This document shows, piece after piece, positions 1 through 5,535 of a stretch of DNA of 7,145 nt (position 1 is its first letter; the number at the start of each line of letters is the position of its first letter). A model generated the notes under the pieces. It was not told where the DNA came from and made no database searches. It worked only from the letters and a program-made list of their open reading frames with translations. Source of the stretch: Actinomycetes bacterium (GTDB lineage: Bacteria; Actinomycetota; Acidimicrobiia; Acidimicrobiales; Palsa-688); contig JAKAZH010000092.1 in the NCBI GenBank assembly GCA_021815935.1, positions 1-7,145 of the forward strand. Reading direction: 5' to 3'. The translations under genes and the position numbers were made by a program.

Positions 1-201
1 GGGGCGGGCGGAGGACCTACCCGGAACCTTTCGATCGAGGTATGGGGTCGAACAGGCTGGAGCGGGAGACCCCAGCCGCCGAACAATCCGGGTGAAGCAT
101 CGGGAGACACCATCTCTGTCTGTATCGGCAGATTGCGCCAGATGGAACAGCCCTCCCCTCGAGCGGTCACACCTGAAAACCCGGTGAGACACAATGGCGG
201 G
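1..201 (+). other. Leader/upstream region of nucS with nested inverted repeats
   Basis: No gene is recognisable here. Two plus frames stay open from the window edge: the nucS frame, and another ending at TGA 185-187. Neither gives a familiar protein, so the tail of an upstream gene is possible but unproven. The region contains inverted repeats that could fold as RNA. Positions 19-25 pair with 87-93 (7 bp). Inside that, 26-30 pairs with 37-41 (hairpin, 6-nt loop) and 44-49 pairs with 68-73 (GGGGTC/GACCCC). An alternative stem is 55-60 with 72-77. A separate hairpin is 105-109 with 117-121 (AGACA/TGTCT). GC-rich DNA yields such stems easily, so a structured 5' leader is only a suggestion. Confidence 0.25.
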
Positions 202-861
202 ATGCGCCTCGTGGTGGCCACCTGTTCGGTCGAGTACGCCGGTCGGCTTTCTGCCCATCTGCCTCCAGCGGTCCGGCTCATAATCCTCAAGGCGGACGGG
301 TCTGTGTCGGTACATTCCGACGACCGTGCCTACAAGCCGCTCAACTGGATGACACCCCCGTGCACGATGACCGAAAGAGACGGAACCTGGACCTTCACCA
401 ACTCCAAAGGCGAGACGCTCACGATCACCCTCGACGAGGTGCATCTCGACGCAACGCAGGCCCTTGGCAGCGAGCCAGGGTTGCGCAAGGACGGAGTCGA
501 GGCGCACCTGCAGGAGCTTCTCGCAGCGGATCCGACGACGCTCGAGGATGGTATGCGACTGGTCAAGCGGGAGTATCCGACCGATATAGGACCCGTCGAC
601 CTGCTCTGCCGGGATGCGGACGGGAGGGCTGTGGCCGTGGAGATCAAACGAAGGGGCGAGATCGACGGTGTGGAGCAGCTGTGCCGGTACCTGGAGCGCT
701 TGGACATCGACGGCCGGCTGAGCCCGGTACGCGGAATTCTCGCTGCGCAACACATCAAGCCGCAAGCCCGCGTCCTCGCGACCGCCCGCGGCATCCGCTG
801 CGTGGAGGTCGACTACGACGAGTTGAAGGGCCTCAGGGCTGAAGAGCTGACCCTTTTTTGA
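202..861 (+). CDS. nucS: Endonuclease NucS (EndoMS), mismatch-specific endonuclease
   Basis: Family members cut both strands at mismatched DNA and provide the non-canonical mismatch repair of actinobacteria and archaea that lack MutS/MutL. The 219-aa protein matches the mycobacterial NucS pattern along its whole length. The N-terminal DNA-binding half carries [20 protein letters not shown] (residues 30-49). The C-terminal PD-(D/E)xK nuclease has GPVDLLCRD (Asp133) and [17 protein letters not shown] (Glu147, Lys149). The protein ends in ELTLF, the position and type of motif used by family members to bind the sliding clamp. I chose ATG 202 because homologues begin just before the R/V-LV-A-C-V-Y-GR block. 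TTG 133, ATG 142 and GTG 184 are in frame and would add residues without family resemblance. A ribosome site is weak (GGTGAG, 183-188). Its stop lies 9 bp from the stop of the convergent cpaE-like gene. Confidence 0.95.
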   Translation: MRLVVATCSVEYAGRLSAHLPPAVRLIILKADGSVSVHSDDRAYKPLNWMTPPCTMTERDGTWTFTNSKGETLTITLDEVHLDATQALGSEPGLRKDGVEAHLQELLAADPTTLEDGMRLVKREYPTDIGPVDLLCRDADGRAVAVEIKRRGEIDGVEQLCRYLERLDIDGRLSPVRGILAAQHIKPQARVLATARGIRCVEVDYDELKGLRAEELTLF

Positions 862-870
862 ACCAAGGTT

Positions 871-2166
871 TCAGTCGGATATCGTGCCAAGCGCGCCTGG
901 AACAACTCGCTCTGGCGACGCCAGAGGTCGGCCGGTATCGGCTACCCGGCTTGCAAGCGCATCCACCGCCTGGGTGAGCGGCCGGACCAGAGCGTCAGGA
1001 AAAAGGCCCCCGTAACGAAAAACGTCCTCGACCTTTCGCTCGGGCAGCGCCAGCGGCGAGGCGAGCGGAAGCTCGATGGCAGACGCTGCGAGGATCTTTG
1101 CCAGAGCGCGCGAGGACTCCGCCCTGCTCGCCGGATGGCGGGGAGCGCGGTTGACGACTGCGAGGATGCGGTCTTGTTCCACGCCGGAACGCACAAGGCG
1201 TCGTATGAGGCCCGCCAGCGAGCTGACTCCCTTCAGACCTGCCGTGCCGACGACTACTGTCACGTTGGCTTGCGTTGTCAGCGACCTTGCGAGATGGTTG
1301 CGGTCCTCGACGTCCGCTGAGCCGCATTCCCTCTCACCTTCGACATCGCCCGTAACGTCGGCGACGACCACTTGGAAGCTGCGACGCAGACCCGATATGG
1401 CGGCGTCGGTCGCCCTGGGCCGAAGGGCGACCCACGCTTCTGGCTGGCGAAGGCCGAGCATCAGCCGGTATCTCCTGCTCGGAACTTCGAAGGTAAGTTT
1501 CTTGATCTCGTCGGGTCCGGGTCGCCCGAGGCGATGGCATTCGACCAGCTCCTGCAGGCCGGGCCCGAGGTCCGAGGTGTCGTGCAGCATCGCCTGCTCG
1601 GCGCACAGCGCTGCGTCGACAAGAAGTACCTGGCCGCCGTAGCGAGCGTCAAACCCGAATCCCTGAGCGAGTGCTGCGGCTGCGGTCGATACGCCCGTGC
1701 CTCCCGGCCCGCACACGGCGACGAGTTGGCCGAACCAGAGCGACTCGGTCCACTCGTCGACGATCGGAGGGAGGTTGTCGCCTCGCCCGAGCGCCACGCA
1801 GTGGGCCTCCAAGGCGTCAAGTAACTCTGCCTGGCTGAACGCCGGCGTCAGCAGAGCGGAAACACCGAGATCGCCGAGGGAGAATCGAGGCGCGTGATCG
1901 TTCGCCACGACGATCACCGGTACGGATGCCCGCGAGCTGGCGTCGATTAGATCGCGATCGAAACCGTGGGAGGATGCGTCGACTACCACCGCCGAGTGCA
2001 TCCGACTCGTAGCGAGCCGGGCTTTCACCTCGTCTGCGGACACGCACTTTATGAACTCGGCCGGGATCGTCGCGGACATCGCCCACTGGCCTAAGGCGTC
2101 GAACCACTCCGAGCGCGCCGGGGCGAGACCCAAAACGACGTAGCGCTCGCTCCCAGAGGAGGCCAC
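871..2166 (-). CDS. CpaE/TadZ-like MinD-fold protein with degenerate P-loop
   Basis: The 431-aa protein has two parts. Residues about 55-120 resemble an atypical response-regulator receiver fold (hydrophobic strand ending VVVDAS, then VIVVAND). Residues about 147-405 resemble a MinD/ParA-type ATPase, with GQLVAVCGPGGTGVST (146-161), LLVDAAL (181-187) and VVVADVTGD (266-274). This architecture is that of CpaE/TadZ, which positions Flp/Tad pilus or secretion machinery at the membrane. In the P-loop the signature lysine is replaced by Pro154 and the nucleotide-binding lysine by Val159, so ordinary ATP hydrolysis is doubtful. That degeneracy is directly visible; the functional consequence is inferred. 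The start is GTG 2166, only 2 bp after the stop of the cpaB-like gene, with no in-frame start further upstream, so translational coupling is likely. Without a cpaF neighbour, the pilus role remains a family-level guess. Confidence 0.8.
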   Translation of the reverse strand: MASSGSERYVVLGLAPARSEWFDALGQWAMSATIPAEFIKCVSADEVKARLATSRMHSAVVVDASSHGFDRDLIDASSRASVPVIVVANDHAPRFSLGDLGVSALLTPAFSQAELLDALEAHCVALGRGDNLPPIVDEWTESLWFGQLVAVCGPGGTGVSTAAAALAQGFGFDARYGGQVLLVDAALCAEQAMLHDTSDLGPGLQELVECHRLGRPGPDEIKKLTFEVPSRRYRLMLGLRQPEAWVALRPRATDAAISGLRRSFQVVVADVTGDVEGERECGSADVEDRNHLARSLTTQANVTVVVGTAGLKGVSSLAGLIRRLVRSGVEQDRILAVVNRAPRHPASRAESSRALAKILAASAIELPLASPLALPERKVEDVFRYGGLFPDALVRPLTQAVDALASRVADTGRPLASPERVVPGALGTISD

Positions 2167-2168
2167 GG

Positions 2169-3011
2169 CTAGCCGCCCGCACCTGGGCCGACACCATCTG
2201 AAGGTTCGGCCAGCACCAGCTCGACGTTCGAGCGCTGCGAGGATGCCACGAGGAGCTCCACCTCGCTCAGGTCGGACACGCCGAGTGTCACGTCTATCAG
2301 TCCGCCTGAAGTCCCGGCAAGGCCCGACGACGCATGGCCGACCGAGATGAGAAGCGCGCCACGCATGATGACCGTCGCCGGAAGCGCCTGAGGCGACGCG
2401 GTTGCCTGCGACGAGCCTGCAGGCTGCGATGTCGATGCACCTGTGCCGGCCGGCTGCGCCGTTACACTAGAGACGACCGGCGAGGCGGACAGGACGTCGA
2501 CGAGCTCTCCGGGGAGCAGACCGAGCAACGAATCGGGGTTGACTGCGATGCTGACGGGGCGGCGGGTCGGGGTGCGCGCATCGAGCATCGAGGACTCGAT
2601 CAGCTGTCCCGCGTGGACCGGGCCGGCAAGCGTTCGGCCGACCACGGATGTGGCGATAGTGAAGGCCTGGCCGGCCACTGAGGGCGGTAGCGCAAGGGCT
2701 ATTACGGAAAGCTCCGACGAGTCGATCATGCTGCCCGCTGGGAGCGAGCGGGCTGCGACTACGTAGTCCCTGCTCTTTGCGCCGGTGCCTGATAGCACTG
2801 ATGCGAAGACGGCGACACCGGCAGCACTCACGAGGAGCCCTCCGAGGAGCGCCCGGGAGTTCACGCGACGCGACCGTCGGCCTGAGAGGACGCCCGCTGC
2901 CGGTGCAGGTGCGGTCGGCTCGGAGGCCTGGGACGCCGACTTGTGAGGGCGCACCGGGGAGCGCCCTAGGAAGTGCCGTCGAGCGGAATACTCTGTGGGC
3001 AGCCACCGCAC
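2169..3011 (-). CDS. CpaB/RcpC-like SAF-domain membrane protein
   Basis: The 280-aa protein has a basic, proline-rich N-terminus (1-52), one transmembrane segment (about 54-73, LLGGLLVSAAGVAVFASVL) and a SAF domain (about 81-143). The SAF core reads RDYVVAARSLPAGSMI, followed by VVGRTLAGPVHAGQLI. An RcpC-like beta region starts at VSIAVNPDSLLGLLPGELVDVL (153-174) and is interrupted by a Ser/Thr/Ala/Pro/Gln-rich stretch (about 176-210) before continuing. CpaB/RcpC proteins sit in the periplasm or cell envelope and help assemble Flp pilus secretins. A high-GC actinobacterium would have no standard secretin, so the role is probably modified. The GTG 3011 start has no close Shine-Dalgarno, but a promoter-like pair places transcription start nearly at that GTG. 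Internal GTGs at residues 20 or 50 are alternatives that would give a more usual short cytoplasmic tail. It is followed by the cpaE-like gene after 2 bp. Confidence 0.8.
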   Translation of the reverse strand: MRWLPTEYSARRHFLGRSPVRPHKSASQASEPTAPAPAAGVLSGRRSRRVNSRALLGGLLVSAAGVAVFASVLSGTGAKSRDYVVAARSLPAGSMIDSSELSVIALALPPSVAGQAFTIATSVVGRTLAGPVHAGQLIESSMLDARTPTRRPVSIAVNPDSLLGLLPGELVDVLSASPVVSSVTAQPAGTGASTSQPAGSSQATASPQALPATVIMRGALLISVGHASSGLAGTSGGLIDVTLGVSDLSEVELLVASSQRSNVELVLAEPSDGVGPGAGG

Positions 3012-3020
3012 TAGCCATGA

Positions 3021-3049
3021 AATCTATCGAGAAACCACCTTCTTGTCTA
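3021..3049 (-). promoter_or_regulatory. Putative promoter of the cpaB-like/cpaE-like pair
   Basis: Read on the minus strand, TAGACA (3049-3044, five of six against TTGACA) is separated by 17 bp from TAGATT (3026-3021, four of six against TATAAT). The GTG at 3011 begins 10 nt after the -10 element, so the message would be leaderless or nearly so. That fits the absence of a well-spaced ribosome site and is common in actinobacteria. The prediction rests on a sequence match only. Confidence 0.4.
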
Positions 3050-3055
3050 ATTTGT

Positions 3056-3063
3056 AGGTAGGA
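3056..3063 (+). promoter_or_regulatory. Ribosome binding site of the HTH gene
   Basis: AGGTAGGA ends 7 nt before ATG 3071, a normal Shine-Dalgarno spacing. This supports that ATG as the start of the helix-turn-helix gene. Confidence 0.55.
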
Positions 3064-3070
3064 TTGGAGC

Positions 3071-3346
3071 ATGAGCGAAACAATCGAGTGGCTCGGAACG
3101 CGCGAAGCATGTGACCGGCTGGGAGTGACCTTGAGGACTCTCTACCGCTTCATCGATGAAGGGCAGCTTCCCGCTTACAAGATGGGTCGTGTCATAAGGG
3201 TGCAGGCGACAGACATCACCGACTTCATTTCACGGATGAAGATCGAGCCCGGTACTTTGGAGCACCTCTATCCCGAACCGAAGCCCCGCGCAGCGCGAGA
3301 GGACGTCGAAACCGAGGAGGCGACCCCCGTATTCCAGGACGACTAA
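3071..3346 (+). CDS. Excisionase/BldC-type helix-turn-helix DNA-binding protein
   Basis: The 91-aa protein carries a MerR-like winged helix of the excisionase/HTH_17 type at residues about 6-56. Features seen are WLGTREACDRLGV (helix-turn), TLRTLYRFIDEGQLPAYKMG (recognition helix and wing) and RVIRVQATDITDFI. A short segment, PGTLEHLYPE (60-69), and an acidic tail follow. The family includes BldC-like regulators and phage excisionases. There is no integrase nearby, so a transcriptional or architectural DNA-binding role is more likely than excision. It is transcribed divergently from the cpaB-like gene over 59 bp, which makes that gene or its own promoter a natural target by inference. Specific DNA targets cannot be read from the sequence. 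Confidence 0.87.
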   Translation: MSETIEWLGTREACDRLGVTLRTLYRFIDEGQLPAYKMGRVIRVQATDITDFISRMKIEPGTLEHLYPEPKPRAAREDVETEEATPVFQDD

Positions 3347-3410
3347 CGACGAAGTGGGCTGCTAGGCCTGTGCTAGCCGGCCGCCGCCATCGATGTACCA
3401 AGGGCGATTA
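3347..3410. other. Convergent intergenic gap with a small inverted repeat
   Basis: The gap lies between the stops of the HTH gene and the unknown minus-strand gene. GCTAG (3361-3365) pairs with CTAGC (3373-3377) over a 7-nt loop, and GGC 3357-3359 can extend it with GCC 3380-3382 past an internal loop. There is no T-run on either side, so it is not a standard intrinsic terminator, though it could slow polymerases arriving from both directions. Confidence 0.3.
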
Positions 3411-3995
3411 TCAGCATATTTCGCAGGCGACGACTGCGCCCATTCGGATATGGGTGGTCGGACCCCGGATCGACCCTCGAACAGTTATCACGTCTTCGCC
3501 CACGGAGTCGAGGATTCCCCGAATGGCGGCTGACGACGTTCTGATGGCCACCGGGGCGCATTCCGAGCAAAGCAGGTCGAGCACGGCGGCGAAACTCACG
3601 TCGGGCGTGGCCGTACGGCTACCGGCCGGTCGTCCTCGTCGATCCTCTGTGCTGCGGGCGCCTCGCCTGATCGAGGTCAAAGCTTCGATCCTGACTAGCG
3701 TGGGCCGGCCGTTGCTTGCCTCCACCGTGACGAAGTCCTTGGCGACTCCGACCAGCCTCCCGGAGACCTCGAAGGCTCCCGCTGTCGCCAAGATCGGAGT
3801 CGATCCTTCTGCAAGATCTACGAGCAGCCCGACCCAGGTGCCCACGCTCGCTGACTGCGCGAGAAGCTCGCGGGTGCGCGCTCTGCCTGCGGCAGCATCG
3901 GACACGCCCTGGAGCGCTCGCCACGCCCCGAGGTGGCTGAGAAGGTCGTCCACGGGGGACGATCCGGGTTCCTGTGGGCCGTCTTCGAGCGGCAT
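3411..3995 (-). CDS. Unknown protein with two similar Sm-like beta-rich halves
   Basis: I do not recognise a named family. The 194-aa protein has a helical N-terminus (about 14-50) and then two segments that resemble each other. The first is residues 53-110, from TWVGLLVDLAEGSTP to VRIEALTSIR. The second is residues 134-194, from SFAAVLDLLCSECAP to IRMGAVVACEIC. Both follow the plan helix, strand, G-R/I-L-V/D-x-V-x-x-D-x-V/I-T-V, then a final strand, which looks like a small Sm-like or beta-barrel fold. A basic, low-complexity linker (111-130) joins them. There is no signal peptide or membrane segment, so it is probably cytoplasmic. The start is ATG 3995, only 23 bp from the divergent HIT gene and with no clear Shine-Dalgarno, so leaderless translation is possible. 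RNA- or protein-binding is a guess from fold resemblance only. Confidence 0.7.
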   Translation of the reverse strand: MPLEDGPQEPGSSPVDDLLSHLGAWRALQGVSDAAAGRARTRELLAQSASVGTWVGLLVDLAEGSTPILATAGAFEVSGRLVGVAKDFVTVEASNGRPTLVRIEALTSIRRGARSTEDRRGRPAGSRTATPDVSFAAVLDLLCSECAPVAIRTSSAAIRGILDSVGEDVITVRGSIRGPTTHIRMGAVVACEIC

Positions 3996-4018
3996 TCAGG
4001 CGAGAGTAGTGTGACCTC

Positions 4019-4390
4019 GTGGAGTCCTGCATCTTCTGCCGAATCCTCACCGGAGACCTACCATCAAAGCAGGTGACCTCGACGGAGCGCACATACGCCT
4101 TCTTCGACCTGAATCCTGCGGCCCCGGTGCATTTCCTGGTGATACCTCGAAGTCACATCGACAATGCGGCAGCTGTCGGTGCCGACCACGGTGAGATCCT
4201 CGCAGAGATGTTCACGACTGCACGGGCGGGTGCCGAGTCACTCGGGATCGCTTCGGACGGCTACCGTTTGGTATTCAATGTAGGAAAGCACGCGCTCAAC
4301 AGCGTCGGCCATCTTCACATGCACGTCCTCGGGGGACAACAGATGGGCTGGCCACCCGGCGTCGAGCCGATCCGGCTTGCAGCCCGTTGA
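4019..4390 (+). CDS. HIT family (HINT-like) nucleotide hydrolase
   Basis: The 123-aa protein has the histidine triad HLHMHVLGG with His98, His100 and His102. The upstream NVGKHALNSVG (88-97) is typical of HINT-branch proteins that hydrolyse nucleoside phosphoramidates or related AMP conjugates. The N-terminal CIFCRI (Cys4, Cys7) is the zinc-binding pair found in many bacterial members, and VIPRSHIDN (41-49) is the conserved nucleotide-pocket strand. Length is normal and nothing looks truncated. I take GTG 4019 as the start because MESCIFCRI is the expected family N-terminus. It lacks a Shine-Dalgarno at normal distance, so it may be translated leaderless. It heads the plus-strand run leading into phoH, after a 79-bp gap. 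Its exact substrate is not predictable. Confidence 0.93.
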   Translation: MESCIFCRILTGDLPSKQVTSTERTYAFFDLNPAAPVHFLVIPRSHIDNAAAVGADHGEILAEMFTTARAGAESLGIASDGYRLVFNVGKHALNSVGHLHMHVLGGQQMGWPPGVEPIRLAAR

Positions 4391-4441
4391 GATCGGACTA
4401 TCGCTTTGTCCGAGGTGCAGCAACACAGCCGTGGAGCTTTC

Positions 4442-4468
4442 ATGAAGGTAGGAGAGACAGAGTATTGA
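4442..4468 (+). CDS. Candidate 8-codon leader ORF before phoH
   Basis: ATG 4442 opens a frame encoding MKVGETEY and closes at TGA 4466-4468, one base before the phoH GTG. GGAG at 4433-4436 sits 5 nt upstream of the ATG, a better-placed ribosome site than anything directly preceding phoH. This could bring ribosomes to phoH by termination and reinitiation. An ORF this short arises easily by chance, and no conservation can be seen from one sequence. Confidence 0.25.
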   Translation: MKVGETEY

Positions 4469-4469
4469 A

Positions 4470-5519
4470 GTGCCTGCGACGGTAACGGTCACCATCCCCA
4501 ACCATTTGATGCCCCGACTGGTCGGGCCGCTGAGCGAGAACCTTCGCCTGGTCGAGGACGCTTTCGCCGGAACGTCGATTCACGCCAGAGGTAACGAGTT
4601 CACAATCGACGGCGACGATGCCGAGACAGCAGGACGGCTTTTCGACGAGCTGCGACTCATCCTCGAGCAAGGTCAACCGGTCGATCCCCAGATGATCGCG
4701 CGGACGATCGACATGGTCCGCGCAAACGAGCGGCCATCTGAAGTTCTCTCCTCGGAGGTGCTCAAATCCTCGCGTGGCCGCTCTGTCCGGCCTAAGACGA
4801 GCGGGCAGAAGCGCTACGCCGACGCGATAAGAGACAACATCGTGACATTCGGGGTTGGGCCTGCGGGTACCGGGAAGAGTTACCTTGCCGTCGCGCTGGC
4901 GATCCAGTCTCTTCAGGCGAAGCTCGTCGACCGCATCATCTTGACGCGCCCTGCGGTCGAAGCAGGCGAACGCCTCGGTTTCCTCCCCGGCGATCTCATG
5001 GCGAAAGTGGATCCGTACCTGCGGCCGCTCTATGACGCCCTGTACGACATGCTCGGGACCGAGACATCGAGGAGGTTCCTCGAAGTCGGCACCGTCGAAG
5101 TGGCGCCGTTGGCGTACATGAGAGGACGGACGCTCAACAACAGTTTCATCATCCTCGACGAGGCGCAGAACACGACGCCGGAGCAGATGAAGATGTTCCT
5201 GACCCGGATCGGCTTCGGTTCCAAGGTGGTTGTCACCGGCGACGACACCCAAGTCGACCTGCCGGGCGGAAGATCCGGGCTCACCGGGCTAGAGCGGACT
5301 TTGGCGGGAATCGACGGGCTGGCGTGGGTCAGGTTGGGCCGGCGTGACGTGGTTCGCCATAGGATAGTGGCCGACATTGTGGGTGCCTACGACGCCGCGG
5401 AGAACCAGATTCGCACTACCAAGGAAGCAGACGGCAAGGCGAAGGCGGACCGGGACGTTGTCGGCACTGCTTCGACGACCGGGTCGAGTGTGAGCCAGCC
5501 CGCTTCTGTGCGGGCTTGA
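4470..5519 (+). CDS. phoH: PhoH family ATPase (PhoH-like, YbeZ-type)
   Basis: The 349-aa protein is a P-loop NTPase of the PhoH family, cytoplasmic and linked to RNA metabolism through its constant partner YbeY. It has an N-terminal alpha/beta region (about 1-85), then TSGQKRYADAI (110-120), Walker A GPAGTGKS (130-137, Lys136), ILTRPAVEAGERLGFLPGD (157-175), Walker B FIILDEAQNT (226-235) and the sensor block VVTGDDTQVDLP (254-265). Every catalytic landmark is intact. The last 45 or so residues are polar and probably disordered. The start is taken as GTG 4470: AGGAG at 4450-4454 is 15 nt away, which is long, and a stop in frame at 4449-4451 limits any extension. It is followed after 16 bp by ybeY, in the order conserved in actinobacteria. 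Confidence 0.95.
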   Translation: MPATVTVTIPNHLMPRLVGPLSENLRLVEDAFAGTSIHARGNEFTIDGDDAETAGRLFDELRLILEQGQPVDPQMIARTIDMVRANERPSEVLSSEVLKSSRGRSVRPKTSGQKRYADAIRDNIVTFGVGPAGTGKSYLAVALAIQSLQAKLVDRIILTRPAVEAGERLGFLPGDLMAKVDPYLRPLYDALYDMLGTETSRRFLEVGTVEVAPLAYMRGRTLNNSFIILDEAQNTTPEQMKMFLTRIGFGSKVVVTGDDTQVDLPGGRSGLTGLERTLAGIDGLAWVRLGRRDVVRHRIVADIVGAYDAAENQIRTTKEADGKAKADRDVVGTASTTGSSVSQPASVRA

Positions 5520-5522
5520 GTC

Positions 5523-5528
5523 AAGGAG
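5523..5528 (+). promoter_or_regulatory. Ribosome binding site fixing the TTG start of ybeY
   Basis: AAGGAG stands 7 nt before TTG 5536. This strong, well-spaced match decides in favour of the TTG start over the next in-frame ATG (residue 19). Confidence 0.75.
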
Positions 5529-5535
5529 AAAGAGA

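Noticed and set aside
1..132. A c-di-AMP (ydaO-type) riboswitch, because GGAGGACC near 10-17 and GGGGTCGAAC near 44-53 recall its conserved blocks.
   Set aside because: The conserved 3' block of that riboswitch (CCGACAGCTAAC-like) is not present and the spacing does not fit, so I leave it as an unnamed possible structure.
133..201. N-terminal extension of NucS from TTG 133, ATG 142 or GTG 184.
   Set aside because: The added residues do not resemble NucS N-termini, while the sequence from ATG 202 matches the family from its first residues.
330..794. Long open frame on the minus strand opposite nucS.
   Set aside because: It lies wholly opposite a confidently identified gene, is rich in Ser/Arg as GC-rich antisense frames are, and shows no domain.
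835..859. Intrinsic terminator at the end of nucS (AGGG 835-838, CCCT 851-854, then a run of T).
   Set aside because: The stem is only 4 bp with a 12-nt loop, so it is too weak to call despite the T-run.
1076..1642. 188-aa open frame on the plus strand opposite the cpaE-like gene.
   Set aside because: Its composition (Ser/Arg/Pro-rich) is that of an antisense shadow, and the minus-strand frame has clear MinD-fold motifs.
3071..3346. Phage excisionase marking a mobile element.
   Set aside because: No integrase, attachment-site repeat or other phage gene is nearby; the HTH type is also common in chromosomal regulators.
3370..4014. 214-aa plus-strand open frame across the unknown gene.
   Set aside because: The minus-strand frame has ordered strand/helix patterning and an internal repeat, while the plus frame is low-complexity Ser/Arg/Pro.
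4440..5252. 270-aa minus-strand open frame opposite phoH.
   Set aside because: It overlaps the unmistakable PhoH coding sequence and shows no recognisable domain.
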